Shown here: in pieces, positions 1-8,544 of the stretch
How the letters are laid out: the number at the start of each line of letters is the position of its first letter
Position numbering within the stretch: position 1 is the stretch's first letter
Assembly: GCA_035605695.1 (NCBI GenBank)
Contig: DATNGZ010000019.1
Span: forward strand, 1 to 64,000
DNA length: 64,000 nt
Direction of reading: 5' to 3'
Source of the DNA: VRUE01 sp035605695
GTDB taxonomy: Bacteria; Actinomycetota; Thermoleophilia; Solirubrobacterales; 70-9
Notes under the pieces: generated by a model
Database searches by the model: none
The model's input: only the letters and a program-made list of their open reading frames with translations
Told to the model about the DNA's origin: nothing
Program-made: the position numbers and the translations under genes

Positions 1-2030
1 CCGACCAGCAGGCACGAGGTGGCCGAGGTGCAGGCGATCGCGTTGGCGCTCGCCTGCGTCAGCGAGTTGCCCAGGATGCTCCAGGTGCTGCCATTCCACT
101 TCTCGACGAAGGCGCGCGAGGTCCAGTTGTCCCTTGCCACCCCGAGGCAGAGGCTGACGGACGGACAGGACACGTCGGTGAAGAAGGAGTTGGTCTGGGC
201 CGGCGGGCTGTTGGGGGTGGTCTGGGTGGACCATTTCCCCCAGGTCGTGAAACTCTGATCCTCGCCGTAAGACGTGCCTTCTGCACTGCTCGCCACAACT
301 CTGAAGTGATACGTGGTGGCCGGCGCAAGCGATTCCAGCGTCTGACTCACCTGGACGTCCGTCGTGCCCGAGCCGGCTTCGCCAGGGCTGCTCGGGATTT
401 TCGTCCCGTGGGGACCATCGCCCACTTTGTATTCCGTGGTGCCGTATTCGAATTGATAGGTCGTTTTGACCGCATTGGGATTAACGGTCGCGTGGAGTGT
501 TGCATTGGTGCCGCTGGCACCTTCTATCGACGCCGCGCCCGTGGTCACCTGAGGAGGCCAGACAGGCGTGAACGCCCGATGCTCGCTCTGGACGCCAACG
601 GCGTCCGGCCCATTGATATCCGACACCATCTGCGTCATCAATTTGGCGCAGTACTGCACGTGGGCTTCCAGGCCACTGATGGGCAGGCTGACATGCACCG
701 GCCCCGTGCCGCTCCCCGCCGAGACGTAAGCCGCCGGTTCGAAGTGTTCGAAGTGCCCGTAGATGCGTTCCGGGTAGGGACTTTCCGCGGGCCTTTCGCA
801 GCCAGAAAATTCCGTCACTTTTCCCCAAGCGAATTTGTATGACGTCGGGTGTCCGGCGGGTTCGATCGTGGCTTCCAGCACCGCCTGGCCCGCCAGTTCG
901 GATTTCACTCCATCCATGCTGAGGTCAAACTGAGGCGGCGACGGATCGGACAGCATGCATTTGGTGTGATAATTGTCGCGCAGTGAGACGACCGTGGCGC
1001 CATTTGCAAGTTCGCCGGTTGGTTGCATCTGGCAGAGGTCGGCGATCTCCGTCATTCCGACCACTTTCCCTTCTGCATATATTTTTGTTTCCCAGGCGGG
1101 CTTTCCTTCGCCGAATTTCGCCGACTGGGGGATTGGGTCGGTCACGGCCTCCGCGTACTCGTGCGAGGCGAACTTCGAGGCCTGGGTGCCAGATGCTTCA
1201 CCGCACATTCCGCGGAACGGTTCGTCGGCGGTCGAAGGAAGAAAGGCGTATGCCTGGTAGTTGTCGGCCGAGTGAAAGCCGCAATATTGGCCTAGGAAAG
1301 AGCTTTCGTAGGTCGTCCCTGGGGCGGTCAGGACCACGTACAGTTCGTCGTTGATCGAAAAGTTGCCGTACCAGCTGCCTTTCGGCCAGCCCATTGCCGA
1401 TTGAGCGGCAGAGATCTCGTTGGTGACTTTGGTATAGGTTACTTTGCTGGGGGCCGGGACCTGGGTATCGGTGTAGACGTCCGTGGCTGGATTGAACGTA
1501 ACGGAATGTGAGATGAGCCTCTCTTCCTCTTCAAACGGCGCTTCAAAATACTGGGTCAAAATTCCCTGCCATCCCGAACCCGACACCCCGCTGAATAGCT
1601 GATTGAGCGCCGAGCGAATTTCAGGACCATGGCTATAGCTGTTCCAGTTGCTTCCCCAGTAGATGAGGTGCACATGAGGGTTTGCCTGGATGGGGCCCCC
1701 TAGATAGGTGTTATTGGTGTCAGCGGTGAGACCTTCTTCCGACGAACTTGCCGCTACTGGATGTTTGGAAAATCGGCGAATTTCAGAGCCAGGGCCTTTC
1801 CCGGGAGGCGCCAGGAAGTGAACGGGCTTGTCCTTGGCCCAGGCCGGGGTTGATGCGTGATGGCCCAGTCCCTGATGGAAGTAGTCAGAAGCAGCAGCCC
1901 CTGCCGCGCTCTCCTTGGCTCCGCTGGCTGCCGGGAGCACCATGACGACCCCAATCGCCGCCAGGATGGCGAAACTGGATAGGCGGGCGAACTTGCCAAG
2001 GACGGAAATCGGCGAGGTACGTCTTCCCAT
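1..2030 (-). CDS. Secreted EXORDIUM-like protein with FN3 domain, partial (C-terminus beyond window)
   Basis: An uninterrupted minus-strand reading frame runs from ATG at 2030 to the window edge (at least 676 codons, no stop seen). Residues 8-35 form a hydrophobic signal segment after a basic start. Residues about 95-330 resemble bacterial members of the phosphate-induced/EXORDIUM family: NPHVHLIYWGSNW near the front, then a motif HEYAEAVTDP at residues 290-299 followed by EIADLC. The histidine, glutamates and aspartate of that motif look like a metal or active site, but this is inference. Residues about 497-590 form a fibronectin type III domain (ATVNPN, YQFEYGTT, ATTYHFRVVA). After it, short repeats with the SCPS..LC pattern begin, typical of beta-propeller-like tails in Actinobacteria. 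Probably exported and surface-associated. Its substrate is unknown. Confidence 0.8.
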   Translation of the reverse strand, partial: MGRRTSPISVLGKFARLSSFAILAAIGVVMVLPAASGAKESAAGAAASDYFHQGLGHHASTPAWAKDKPVHFLAPPGKGPGSEIRRFSKHPVAASSSEEGLTADTNNTYLGGPIQANPHVHLIYWGSNWNSYSHGPEIRSALNQLFSGVSGSGWQGILTQYFEAPFEEEERLISHSVTFNPATDVYTDTQVPAPSKVTYTKVTNEISAAQSAMGWPKGSWYGNFSINDELYVVLTAPGTTYESSFLGQYCGFHSADNYQAYAFLPSTADEPFRGMCGEASGTQASKFASHEYAEAVTDPIPQSAKFGEGKPAWETKIYAEGKVVGMTEIADLCQMQPTGELANGATVVSLRDNYHTKCMLSDPSPPQFDLSMDGVKSELAGQAVLEATIEPAGHPTSYKFAWGKVTEFSGCERPAESPYPERIYGHFEHFEPAAYVSAGSGTGPVHVSLPISGLEAHVQYCAKLMTQMVSDINGPDAVGVQSEHRAFTPVWPPQVTTGAASIEGASGTNATLHATVNPNAVKTTYQFEYGTTEYKVGDGPHGTKIPSSPGEAGSGTTDVQVSQTLESLAPATTYHFRVVASSAEGTSYGEDQSFTTWGKWSTQTTPNSPPAQTNSFFTDVSCPSVSLCLGVARDNWTSRAFVEKWNGSTWSILGNSLTQASANAIACTSATSCLLV

Positions 2031-2159
2031 GAGTCAATCTCCCCAGTCGCGACTGCTTGCGGACCGGCAGCGTCTCAGACATCCTCCAGTGTCGCCTTGG
2101 CAATCTGGAAATTCAGTTGTTCGTCGGCTTTCCAAGTGACAACCGCCCCAGCAGGGTCG

Positions 2160-3404
2160 TCAGTCTCGAGACCGGCCCAGGCCCTCCACGCGAAGCGCGA
2201 CCTCCAGCTCCACGGCGCATGTGTCGAGGGAATGGCCGAGTCGTCCCTCAATCGCTCGCAGGCGGCTGTTGACCGTTTGCCTGCTCACGCCGAGCACGGC
2301 GGCGGCGGAGCTGACGTGCCGGCCTGAAGCGAAGTAGGCACGTAAAGTTTGGCGCGAGACCTCCCCGCCGGCGCGCCCGGATTCCAATGGCGCAAGGTAG
2401 ATCTCGCGCAGCGCAGTTAGCGACAGATTGTCTTGGAGCATCGCGGACAGGAGGAGTACGTCGGCGTACCGAACCAGCCGGTCGCCACGCAGCTGAGCGA
2501 CCGACAGCGCGGCGGCGGCCTGCCGATGGGTGAGCCGCCATCCGGACAGGCCCTTGGCGGGCTCGCCGAGGGCTACGCACACTTTCGCCGACTGGCCCGA
2601 AGCGACGATTCGCAGCAGCTCGCCGATGTCTGGGCGGCGCCGCGACCCAAGCCAAGCCCAGGCGGTGGCATCGGCAGGGCTGATCACGAGAACGCGGGCA
2701 TCGACCGGGGCGAACAGCCGGCGGAGGATCTGCTCGGACCCGGGACCGACCGCCACCACGCCCAGGTTGTAATTATCGAAGTCATAGGCGAGCTCCGTTG
2801 CGTCGAGGAGTTTGCCTTCGAGAAGGCCTTCGACCAGAGATGCCCGGCCTTGCTTGTGAGTGGTGGAAAGCCGTTGTTGCTCAAGCGCGTACTCCTCGCT
2901 GACCGCACCGAGGAGATGGTCGAGAAGAGTGGCCTGGATGGCGAGAAGGCGCCGCACCTCGGTGCCTGGCACGTGACCGTCGCTGGTGACCTCCTCGACC
3001 AGGCAGGCCTCGAAGAGGGCCGAGCCTGCGACATACCGGCGAATGACCGTGTCTAGGCTGATGCCGTTGCGAGCCGCGAGGCGCGCCTGAGCAAGCAGGG
3101 CGACTGGGATGGGCGTGCTTGGCGCATCGCCAGCCTGGACGCCCGCGATCGCGTAATCGAGAGCAGCCGAGACCGCGCCCAGCAAGCCGTCCCGATACTC
3201 CGGACCGACGGTCGGCGGCGGCTGGAAGACCGCATAGACGCGGTTGAGAATTGCCTGTTCGAGTTCCGGCTGCCGGGCTCCCAGACGCGCTCGTATTCCG
3301 TCTGTCACCTCGCTCTGGCGACCGACATGCCGACGCCGAATGTGGACATCCGATGTCACGATCGGCCGACGCAGGTGAACGCCGTCCAGTCCCCTAACCG
3401 CCAT
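2160..3404 (-). CDS. PucR/CdaR-family transcriptional regulator with C-terminal helix-turn-helix
   Basis: The 414-residue protein ends in a PucR-type HTH: residues about 355-400 read LRAYFASGRHVSSAAAVLGVSRQTVNSRL, a helix-turn-helix followed by the usual RLRAIEGRLG wing. The N-terminal half is helical, with no ligand domain I can name. The middle (about 205-330) resembles the degenerate GGDEF-like region of CdaR/PucR proteins. It lies 129 bp upstream of the secreted protein on the same strand and may control it, although that is only inferred from position. The first 32 residues are basic and poorly family-like; GTG at 3308 (VTDGIRARLG) is a plausible alternative start. Confidence 0.75.
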   Translation of the reverse strand: MAVRGLDGVHLRRPIVTSDVHIRRRHVGRQSEVTDGIRARLGARQPELEQAILNRVYAVFQPPPTVGPEYRDGLLGAVSAALDYAIAGVQAGDAPSTPIPVALLAQARLAARNGISLDTVIRRYVAGSALFEACLVEEVTSDGHVPGTEVRRLLAIQATLLDHLLGAVSEEYALEQQRLSTTHKQGRASLVEGLLEGKLLDATELAYDFDNYNLGVVAVGPGSEQILRRLFAPVDARVLVISPADATAWAWLGSRRRPDIGELLRIVASGQSAKVCVALGEPAKGLSGWRLTHRQAAAALSVAQLRGDRLVRYADVLLLSAMLQDNLSLTALREIYLAPLESGRAGGEVSRQTLRAYFASGRHVSSAAAVLGVSRQTVNSRLRAIEGRLGHSLDTCAVELEVALRVEGLGRSRD

Positions 3405-3622
3405 GCGGCGTCCATCACTCGCCCTCCCAATCCACGGCGCCTCCAGGACGTCGGTCCCTCAATCGCAATGAGACCGATCCACCATCAGCAAAACCTCAGC
3501 TTCTAGGGAAACATCTCGTTCTCTAAATGTCAAGCGGGCCTGGAGAAGCGCCTTGAGCGCAGCCGCCCTGGGAAGGGTCTCGAGGCGACACAAGCCGTGC
3601 CCGAGACGCCCCGGGTAGGCTG

Positions 3623-5095
3623 GTGTCCGTGCCGGAAAGCGCCGATCCGCTGATCATCGTCTCGAACCGGGGGCCGGCTCAGTTCGAGCTTGACGAACGG
3701 GGGGAGCGCACGGTGCGGCGTGGGGGCGGCGGCTTGGTTACCGCCCTCTCCGGCCTTGTCTCCCATCGCAACGCGCTTTGGATCGCCTCGGCGATGACCG
3801 ACGAGGACGTCGTCGTTTCAGAAGAGAGCGGCGGACCGGCCGAGCTCTCGATCGATGGCATCGATTACCGCGTGCTGCTGGTCGACAGCGACGCCGAAGC
3901 CTACGACCGCTTCTACAACGTGATCGCCAACCCGATCCTCTGGTTCATCCAGCACTACCTCTGGGACCTCTCAAACGCTCCCGACATCCGCCAGGAGGAG
4001 CTCGATGCCTGGGACCTTGGCTACCAGGCGGTCAACCGCGACATCGCCAACGCGGTGCTGGGCCAGATCGAGGGCCGCGAGCGGCCGTTGGTGATGCTGC
4101 ACGACTACCACCTCTACACGGCGCCGGCGATGATCCGCGCCGAGCGACCCGACGCCTTCCTCCACCACTTCGTCCACATCCCCTGGTCCCAGCCCGACAG
4201 CTGGCGGATCCTGCCGAACCGGATCCGCGAGGCGCTCTTCCGCGGCATGCTCGCCAACGACATCATCGGCTTCCACACCGGCAGCTACTGCATCAACTTC
4301 CTGCGCTGCTGCGACGAACTGCTCGAGGCCGACGTCGACTACGAACTCGGCCTGGTCCGCCACGCCGGCGGCCAGACTATGACCCGCGCCTACCCGCTCT
4401 CGATCGACGCCGAAAGGCTGCGGCGGGCGGCCGAGTCACCGGAGGTGGCCGAGGCAGAGCGCGAGGTGCTGGAGCGCCGCCGCAAGCACCTGATCATCCG
4501 CGTCGACCGCGCTGACCTCTCGAAGAACGTGCTGCGCGGCTTCACCGCCTTCGACGTCTTCCTCACCCAGCATCCGGAGTTCCGCGAACAGGTGACCTTC
4601 ATCGCCCACCTGCAGCCCTCGCGCGAGGACGTGGTCGAGTACGCCGAGTACATGGAGCGGATCAACGCCCTGGTCGCGGTCGTCAACCACCGCCACGGCA
4701 CCACCGACTGGATGCCGATCGACCTCAAGGTCTACGAGAACTTCCCCGAGGCGGTCGCCCGCTACAAGCACTTCGACCTGCTGATGGTCAACTCGCTCTT
4801 CGACGGCATGAACCTCGTCGCCAAGGAGGCGCCCGCGGTCAATACCCGCGACGGCGTCCTGATGCTCTCCGAGAACACTGGCTCTCACGAGGAGCTGGCG
4901 GATTGCGCCCTCTCGGTCAATCCCTTCGACATCCAGGAGCAGGCCGACGCGATCTATAGGGCGCTGACGATGGACCCCGAGGAGCGGCGGCTGCGGGCGC
5001 AGCGCCTTAAGGAGCTGGTCTTCTCGCGGAATCCTGGGGACTGGGTTGACGATCAGCTGGCTGATATCGCTGAGCTTCGGGAGAGCGTGGCGTAG
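3623..5095 (+). CDS. otsA: Alpha,alpha-trehalose-phosphate synthase (GT20)
   Basis: A 490-residue GT-B retaining glycosyltransferase of family GT20, which joins glucose from a nucleotide sugar to glucose-6-phosphate to give trehalose-6-phosphate in the cytoplasm. Family signatures are clear: IIVSNRGP at the N-terminus, GGGGLVTAL, the MLHDYHLY motif, HIPWSQPD, the GFHTGSY segment and the C-terminal donor-site block NSLFDGMNLVAKEAP. Length is normal for bacterial OtsA. The start is GTG 3623; a second GTG at 3629 is possible. No otsB phosphatase is adjacent. The stop codon at 5093-5095 is directly followed by the first dispersed stem-loop element. Confidence 0.93.
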   Translation: MSVPESADPLIIVSNRGPAQFELDERGERTVRRGGGGLVTALSGLVSHRNALWIASAMTDEDVVVSEESGGPAELSIDGIDYRVLLVDSDAEAYDRFYNVIANPILWFIQHYLWDLSNAPDIRQEELDAWDLGYQAVNRDIANAVLGQIEGRERPLVMLHDYHLYTAPAMIRAERPDAFLHHFVHIPWSQPDSWRILPNRIREALFRGMLANDIIGFHTGSYCINFLRCCDELLEADVDYELGLVRHAGGQTMTRAYPLSIDAERLRRAAESPEVAEAEREVLERRRKHLIIRVDRADLSKNVLRGFTAFDVFLTQHPEFREQVTFIAHLQPSREDVVEYAEYMERINALVAVVNHRHGTTDWMPIDLKVYENFPEAVARYKHFDLLMVNSLFDGMNLVAKEAPAVNTRDGVLMLSENTGSHEELADCALSVNPFDIQEQADAIYRALTMDPEERRLRAQRLKELVFSRNPGDWVDDQLADIAELRESVA

Positions 5096-5206
5096 GAGAG
5101 AGTCGGGTGCCCCTCCCCGCTCAACTTTTTCGGTGGAGAGGTTAGGCAGGCAGTGAGGGAAACGCCGAAAAAGTACAAGCCGCGGGGAGGGGCACCCGAC
5201 TCTCTC
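5096..5206 (-). repeat. Stop-abutting stem-loop element copy 1 (type I)
   Basis: Outer arms 5096-5120 and 5182-5206 are perfectly complementary over 25 bp, and the last G of the otsA stop adds one more pair. The inner stem ACTTTTTCGG (5124-5133) pairs with CCGAAAAAGT (5165-5174) and closes a 31 nt loop. The unpaired joints are TCA on one side and ACAAGCC on the other. Strand is given as the one on which CTTGTACTTTTTCGG comes first. Five other copies of the same build occur in this window. Role unknown: terminator, 3'-end stabiliser or small mobile element are all possible. Confidence 0.85.
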
Positions 5207-5255
5207 CACTCGATCGCTAGGGGGAGAACTCTTCGATCTGAGGGCTTAGCTCGTT

Positions 5256-5693
5256 ATGAGTCTGCGGATTCGCTGGTCTCAAGCTGGGGCTGTGATCCTT
5301 GTTGGAGCTTTGGTGCTTCTGGCGTTGCGGGTGGCACCGAGCTTGCTGAGAGCTCCTGAGCCGCCGCCGGTGCCTGCTGACGTTGGGCTGCCGCGAATAG
5401 AAGCGGCGCCGGTCAAGCCAATCGAGATCACGCAGCCCAAGCGAGTGCCGCCACATCCCGAGCACGTGCATCGGCGACGAAAGCGAAAGCACCACGCGCA
5501 TCATCAACCGAAGCAAAAGAACAAAGAACGCCTCGTTCCAACCCCACCGCCTGTGCCACCACCCACGCCGGAAGCTCCAGAAGAACCGGCCTCGTCGGCG
5601 CCGCCGCCGGAAGCTTCTCCCCCAAGCGTCGCGACGCCTACGCCGGAACCTGCTCCTCCGGACGATGGCTCGTCGGAGTTCGCCCCGCATTGA
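5256..5693 (+). CDS. Small membrane-anchored proline-rich protein, unknown function
   Basis: The 145-residue protein starts with a single membrane helix (residues 11-30, AGAVILVGALVLLALRVAPSLL). The rest is low-complexity: His/Arg/Lys-rich around 65-90 (HRRRKRKHHAHH) and Pro/Glu/Ala-rich to the end. This gives an N-in anchor with a disordered exported tail, somewhat like the periplasm-spanning part of TonB-like or wall-spanning proteins, but no TonB C-domain follows. I recognise no family. The gene sits between two stem-loop elements of opposite orientation (copies 1 and 2), and its TGA directly abuts copy 2. Confidence 0.6.
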   Translation: MSLRIRWSQAGAVILVGALVLLALRVAPSLLRAPEPPPVPADVGLPRIEAAPVKPIEITQPKRVPPHPEHVHRRRKRKHHAHHQPKQKNKERLVPTPPPVPPPTPEAPEEPASSAPPPEASPPSVATPTPEPAPPDDGSSEFAPH

Positions 5694-5809
5694 GGGTGGG
5701 TGTCGGGTGCCGCTCCCCGCGGCTTGTACTTTTTCGGCGATCCAATATCTGCCTGCCCCTGCGGCACCACCGAAAAAGTTGAGCGGGGAGTGGCACCCGA
5801 CACCCACCC
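5694..5809 (+). repeat. Stop-abutting stem-loop element copy 2 (type I)
   Basis: Arms 5694-5720 and 5783-5809 pair over 27 positions with a single G/T (G-U in RNA) at 5712/5791. The inner stem 5728-5737/5770-5779 closes a 32 nt loop. The left arm begins on the base after the TGA of the proline-rich protein gene. Orientation is opposite to copy 1. Arms of copies 1 and 2 share GTCGGGTGCC and CTCCCCGC blocks. It lies just upstream of rpsF. Confidence 0.85.
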
Positions 5810-5835
5810 CTCGGTCGCTATAGTCCCTCGCCGCT

Positions 5836-6342
5836 TTGGCAGCACCACGCGAATATGAGCTGGTTCTAATGCTGGACCCCGGCCCCGACGAGGCCGGTCG
5901 CGACGTGCTGGCGCAGGACGTTCGCGCCCGGATCGAGGCCAAAGGCACCCTGAAGCACGAGAACAAATGGGGCCTGCGCAAGATGGCCTACGAGATCGAC
6001 AAGCGCACCGAGGCCGACTACCGCTGGTTCCGCTTCGAGGCGCCGAGCGAGCTGCTTGACGAGCTCAACCACAACTTGCGAATCGCCGACGGCGTGCTGC
6101 GCTTCCGCATCTTCAAAGTTGACGTCGATTCCCCGGTGCTGGTGCCGCCCGCCGTGGCCGCTCCGGTGCACGGTGCTTCTCGCGACCGCGATCGTGATCG
6201 CGGTCCACAGGGCGGTCGCCCTGCCACGGTTCCCGCCGACACGGACGACGAGGCGACCCCTGATGCCGTTGCCGAGCCCAGTGAGCCGCTCAGTGTCGAC
6301 GAGCCGGCCGAGCCGGCTGCCGAGACCGCCGCAACTGAGTAG
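5836..6342 (+). CDS. rpsF: 30S ribosomal protein bS6
   Basis: A 168-residue protein. Residues 5-100 are the bS6 ferredoxin-like domain (REYELVLMLDP, WGLRKMAYEI, YRWFRFEAP, LRIADGVLRFRIFKV), which packs against bS18 on the 30S platform. A tail of about 65 residues (110-168) is acidic and disordered; bS6 is usually about 95-130 residues, so it is long. The start is TTG 5836 (LAAPREYELV). It opens the conserved rpsF-ssb-rpsR-rplI cluster. The leader between element copy 2 and the start is only about 26 nt. Confidence 0.93.
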   Translation: MAAPREYELVLMLDPGPDEAGRDVLAQDVRARIEAKGTLKHENKWGLRKMAYEIDKRTEADYRWFRFEAPSELLDELNHNLRIADGVLRFRIFKVDVDSPVLVPPAVAAPVHGASRDRDRDRGPQGGRPATVPADTDDEATPDAVAEPSEPLSVDEPAEPAAETAATE

Positions 6343-6491
6343 CCGCCGACGGACCTGAAACGGGTCCATATGTCACGTCCTAGGCCCATCGGCTCTGTAT
6401 TTGTGCGGAGATTGCGGCCCGAGGGGGGAGAGTCGCGCCGCCTGCACTCTTAGACTGGAATCCAGACAACGATTCAGAGGAGTTGAGAGCT

Positions 6492-6959
6492 GTGGCAGCG
6501 TCAAACGTGAACGTGGTGGTCGTCACCGGAAACCTGACTCGCGATCCGGAGCTGCGCAGCACGCCGGGCGGGACCTCGGTCTGCAAGCTGCGCGTCGCGG
6601 TCAACAGCCGCCGCAAGGACGGCCAATCGGGCGAATGGATCGACAAGCCCAACTACTTCGATGTGACCGTGTGGGGCGCGCAGGGCGAGAACTGCGCCAA
6701 CTATCTCTCCAAGGGCCGACCGGTGGCGATTGAAGGCCGCCTCGACTGGCGCGAGTGGGAGAAAGACGGCGTCAAACGCCAGAGTGTCGAGATCATCGCC
6801 AACTCGGTCCAGTTCCTCGGCTCGCGCGATGGCTCGGGCGGCGGTGGCGAAGGCGGCCAGGGCGGTGGCTTCAGCCCAAGCAGCGACGTCCCCGCCGACG
6901 CCTCCGATTTCGCCGGCGCGGCAGCCGGCGGCGGTGGCGACGACGACATCCCCTTCTAG
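6492..6959 (+). CDS. ssb: Single-stranded DNA-binding protein
   Basis: A 155-residue SSB. Residues 5-110 are the OB fold (VVVVTGNLTRDPELR, YFDVTVWGAQGENCANYLSKG, VAIEGRLDWREWE). A Gly/Ser/Ala-rich linker follows, with the canonical acidic tip DDDIPF, the docking site for replication and repair partners. I chose GTG 6492 because GAGGAG at 6477-6482 sits at good spacing; TTG 6483 would overlap that site. It binds ssDNA during replication. Position between rpsF and rpsR is the standard bacterial arrangement. Confidence 0.95.
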   Translation: MAASNVNVVVVTGNLTRDPELRSTPGGTSVCKLRVAVNSRRKDGQSGEWIDKPNYFDVTVWGAQGENCANYLSKGRPVAIEGRLDWREWEKDGVKRQSVEIIANSVQFLGSRDGSGGGGEGGQGGGFSPSSDVPADASDFAGAAAGGGGDDDIPF

Positions 6960-6965
6960 CCGCGG

Positions 6966-6999
6966 ACATATAGGGCCTCAGGCCTGAGGCCCTATATGT
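6966..6999. other. 34-bp perfect palindrome between ssb and rpsR
   Basis: Bases 6966-6999 are an uninterrupted perfect palindrome with 17 bp per side and no spacer, centred on CAGG/CCTG. It lies 6 bp after the ssb stop and 18 bp before rpsR. There is no following T-run, so it is not a classical intrinsic terminator. It could be a 3'-end stabiliser for the ssb transcript, a protein-binding site, or an attenuating hairpin upstream of rpsR. Confidence 0.8.
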
Positions 7000-7017
7000 G
7001 TAGGATTCCCAACCCGC

Positions 7018-7281
7018 ATGGCTAGGACCAACGACTCAACAGCATCAACGCCCAGGCGCGGTCGCCGTGACGACCGCGCTCGTCCGCGTAAATACACGCG
7101 GATCAATTCCGAGGCCGTCGACTACAAGGACCTCAACCTTCTGCGACGCTTCCTCTCCGACAAGGGGAAGACCCGCGGACGGCGCGTCACGGGCCTCTCT
7201 CGCAAGCACCAGCGCCAGCTCTCGGTGGCGGTGAAGCGAGCGCGGGAGATCGCCCTCCTGCCTTACGTCGGAGAGCGTTGA
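7018..7281 (+). CDS. rpsR: 30S ribosomal protein bS18
   Basis: An 87-residue bS18 with a basic N-terminus and the family core YKDLNLLRRFLSDKGK, RRVTGLSRKHQRQLSVAVKRAREIALLPYV. It binds 16S rRNA next to bS6. No cysteines are present, so it is the zinc-free form. The stop overlaps the first base of the rplI start (TGATG), indicating translational coupling. Confidence 0.95.
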   Translation: MARTNDSTASTPRRGRRDDRARPRKYTRINSEAVDYKDLNLLRRFLSDKGKTRGRRVTGLSRKHQRQLSVAVKRAREIALLPYVGER

Positions 7282-7733
7282 TGACGCAGGCGATCCTGCT
7301 CGAGGACGTCGATGAGCTCGGCCGGCGCGGTGACCCGGTCGACGTCTCCCCCGGCTACCTACGCAACTTCCTGATCCCCCGCAAACTGGCCGCCACGGCA
7401 ACGCCCGGCGCGCTGGAGGCGGCGCAGCAGCGCCGCGTCGCGGCCGAGAAAGCGGAAAAAGCTCGCGCCGAGCGCGAAGAGCAGGCCGCCTCGTTGCTTT
7501 CCAAGACCGTGCTGACGATCTACCAGCGGGCCGGCGAGGACGGCAAGCTGTTCGGCTCGGTCGGCGCCAAGGAGATCGTCGATGCGATCAGTGACGCCCG
7601 CGACCTGCGCATCGACCGGCGTAAGGTCCGCCTCGAGCAGCCGATCCGTGAGATCGGCACCCACATGGTTGAGATCGAGCTCGCCGATGGCGCCGTCGCC
7701 ACGGTGAAGACGATCGTCACCGAGGAACGCTGA
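7281..7733 (+). CDS. rplI: 50S ribosomal protein bL9
   Basis: A 150-residue bL9 with the N-terminal rRNA-binding domain (AILLEDVDELGRRGDPVDVSPGYLRNFLIPRKLA), a long central helix (about 50-80) and the C-terminal domain (GKLFGSVGAKEIVDAI, IREIGTHMVEIEL). ATG 7281 overlaps the rpsR stop by one base. Confidence 0.95.
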   Translation: MTQAILLEDVDELGRRGDPVDVSPGYLRNFLIPRKLAATATPGALEAAQQRRVAAEKAEKARAEREEQAASLLSKTVLTIYQRAGEDGKLFGSVGAKEIVDAISDARDLRIDRRKVRLEQPIREIGTHMVEIELADGAVATVKTIVTEER

Positions 7734-7758
7734 CCCACCCGCGTTAGGCTGCGGGCCC

Positions 7759-8475
7759 ATGGGTTCGCCACGTCTGCCGACTCGCCTCACCCGCCGCGCC
7801 AGGGCGCGGACCCGTTTTGGTTGGGCGCGTTCGGAGCGCGCCACCGTTGGGCTTGCCGCGGTGGCCCTGGGCGGCGCGGGGGTGGTCCTGGTCGGCCAGT
7901 TCGGTCGCATGCTGCAGCGCCGTGCCCACCAGGAGGCGGACGGCGAGAACCTGGTCGAGGTAGCGCCCGCCGCCGCCCTCGACACCGTCGGCGTCGCGGT
8001 CAGCGGCTACGCCGAGGCGCCGCGCACCGAGACGGTCCTCTTCAACCTCCTCGCCGGCTTCCTCTCCTCCTTTGCCCTCGTTCGGATCTCAACCTGGGGG
8101 ATCCGCGACGAGTGGTGGCCCTTCACCAACGTCAAGGTAGGCGGCAGGCACATCCACCACTTCGTCCCCGGCATCCTGATCGCCTTCGCCTCGGGGACGA
8201 CGGCGCTGCTGACCGACGACGAGGCGCTGGAAGAGAAGCTGGCGGTGACGACCGGCGTCGGCATGGGCCTGACCTTCGACGAGGCGGCACTGCTGCTCGA
8301 CCTGCGCGACGTCTACTGGACGCGCCAGGGACTGCTCAGCGTCCAGCTCAGCCTCGGCGCCACCGCGATCCTCAGCATCGCGATCCTCACCCAGCGCATG
8401 CTGCGACGCGGAGAGCGACGCCAGGAGGCCGAAGGCCTGATCCCCTTGGCCGAGCCTCTCGGCCCACAGCGATAG
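7759..8475 (+). CDS. Conserved integral membrane protein, GRHIHHFVPG motif
   Basis: A 238-residue protein with an N-terminal basic stretch and about four to five membrane helices (about 33-50, 90-110, 130-150, 160-180 and 195-215). The striking conserved-looking motif VGGRHIHHFVPGILI at about 130-145 carries three histidines at a membrane boundary and could bind metal or heme. Acidic TDDEALEEK and FDEAALLLDL segments follow. No function is known to me. It follows rplI by 25 bp and ends at a strong terminator. Confidence 0.6.
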   Translation: MGSPRLPTRLTRRARARTRFGWARSERATVGLAAVALGGAGVVLVGQFGRMLQRRAHQEADGENLVEVAPAAALDTVGVAVSGYAEAPRTETVLFNLLAGFLSSFALVRISTWGIRDEWWPFTNVKVGGRHIHHFVPGILIAFASGTTALLTDDEALEEKLAVTTGVGMGLTFDEAALLLDLRDVYWTRQGLLSVQLSLGATAILSIAILTQRMLRRGERRQEAEGLIPLAEPLGPQR

Positions 8476-8482
8476 GGCAAAA

Positions 8483-8520
8483 GAAAGGGCGGCCAGATGG
8501 CCGCCCTTTCTCCCCCTTTT
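8483..8520 (+). terminator. Intrinsic terminator after the rplI/membrane protein operon
   Basis: Perfect 12-bp arms GAAAGGGCGGCC (8483-8494) and GGCCGCCCTTTC (8499-8510) enclose the loop AGAT, followed by TCCCCCTTTT. It lies between the convergent gene ends at 8475 (plus) and 8545 (minus) and can serve the plus-strand operon. Confidence 0.85.
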
Positions 8521-8544
8521 CGTCCTGAAAACGAAAGTGCTTCG

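Noticed and set aside
4436..5209. Long minus-strand frame antisense to otsA
   Set aside because: It has no family-like motifs, mirrors otsA codon structure and crosses element copy 1; it is a shadow of a high-GC gene.
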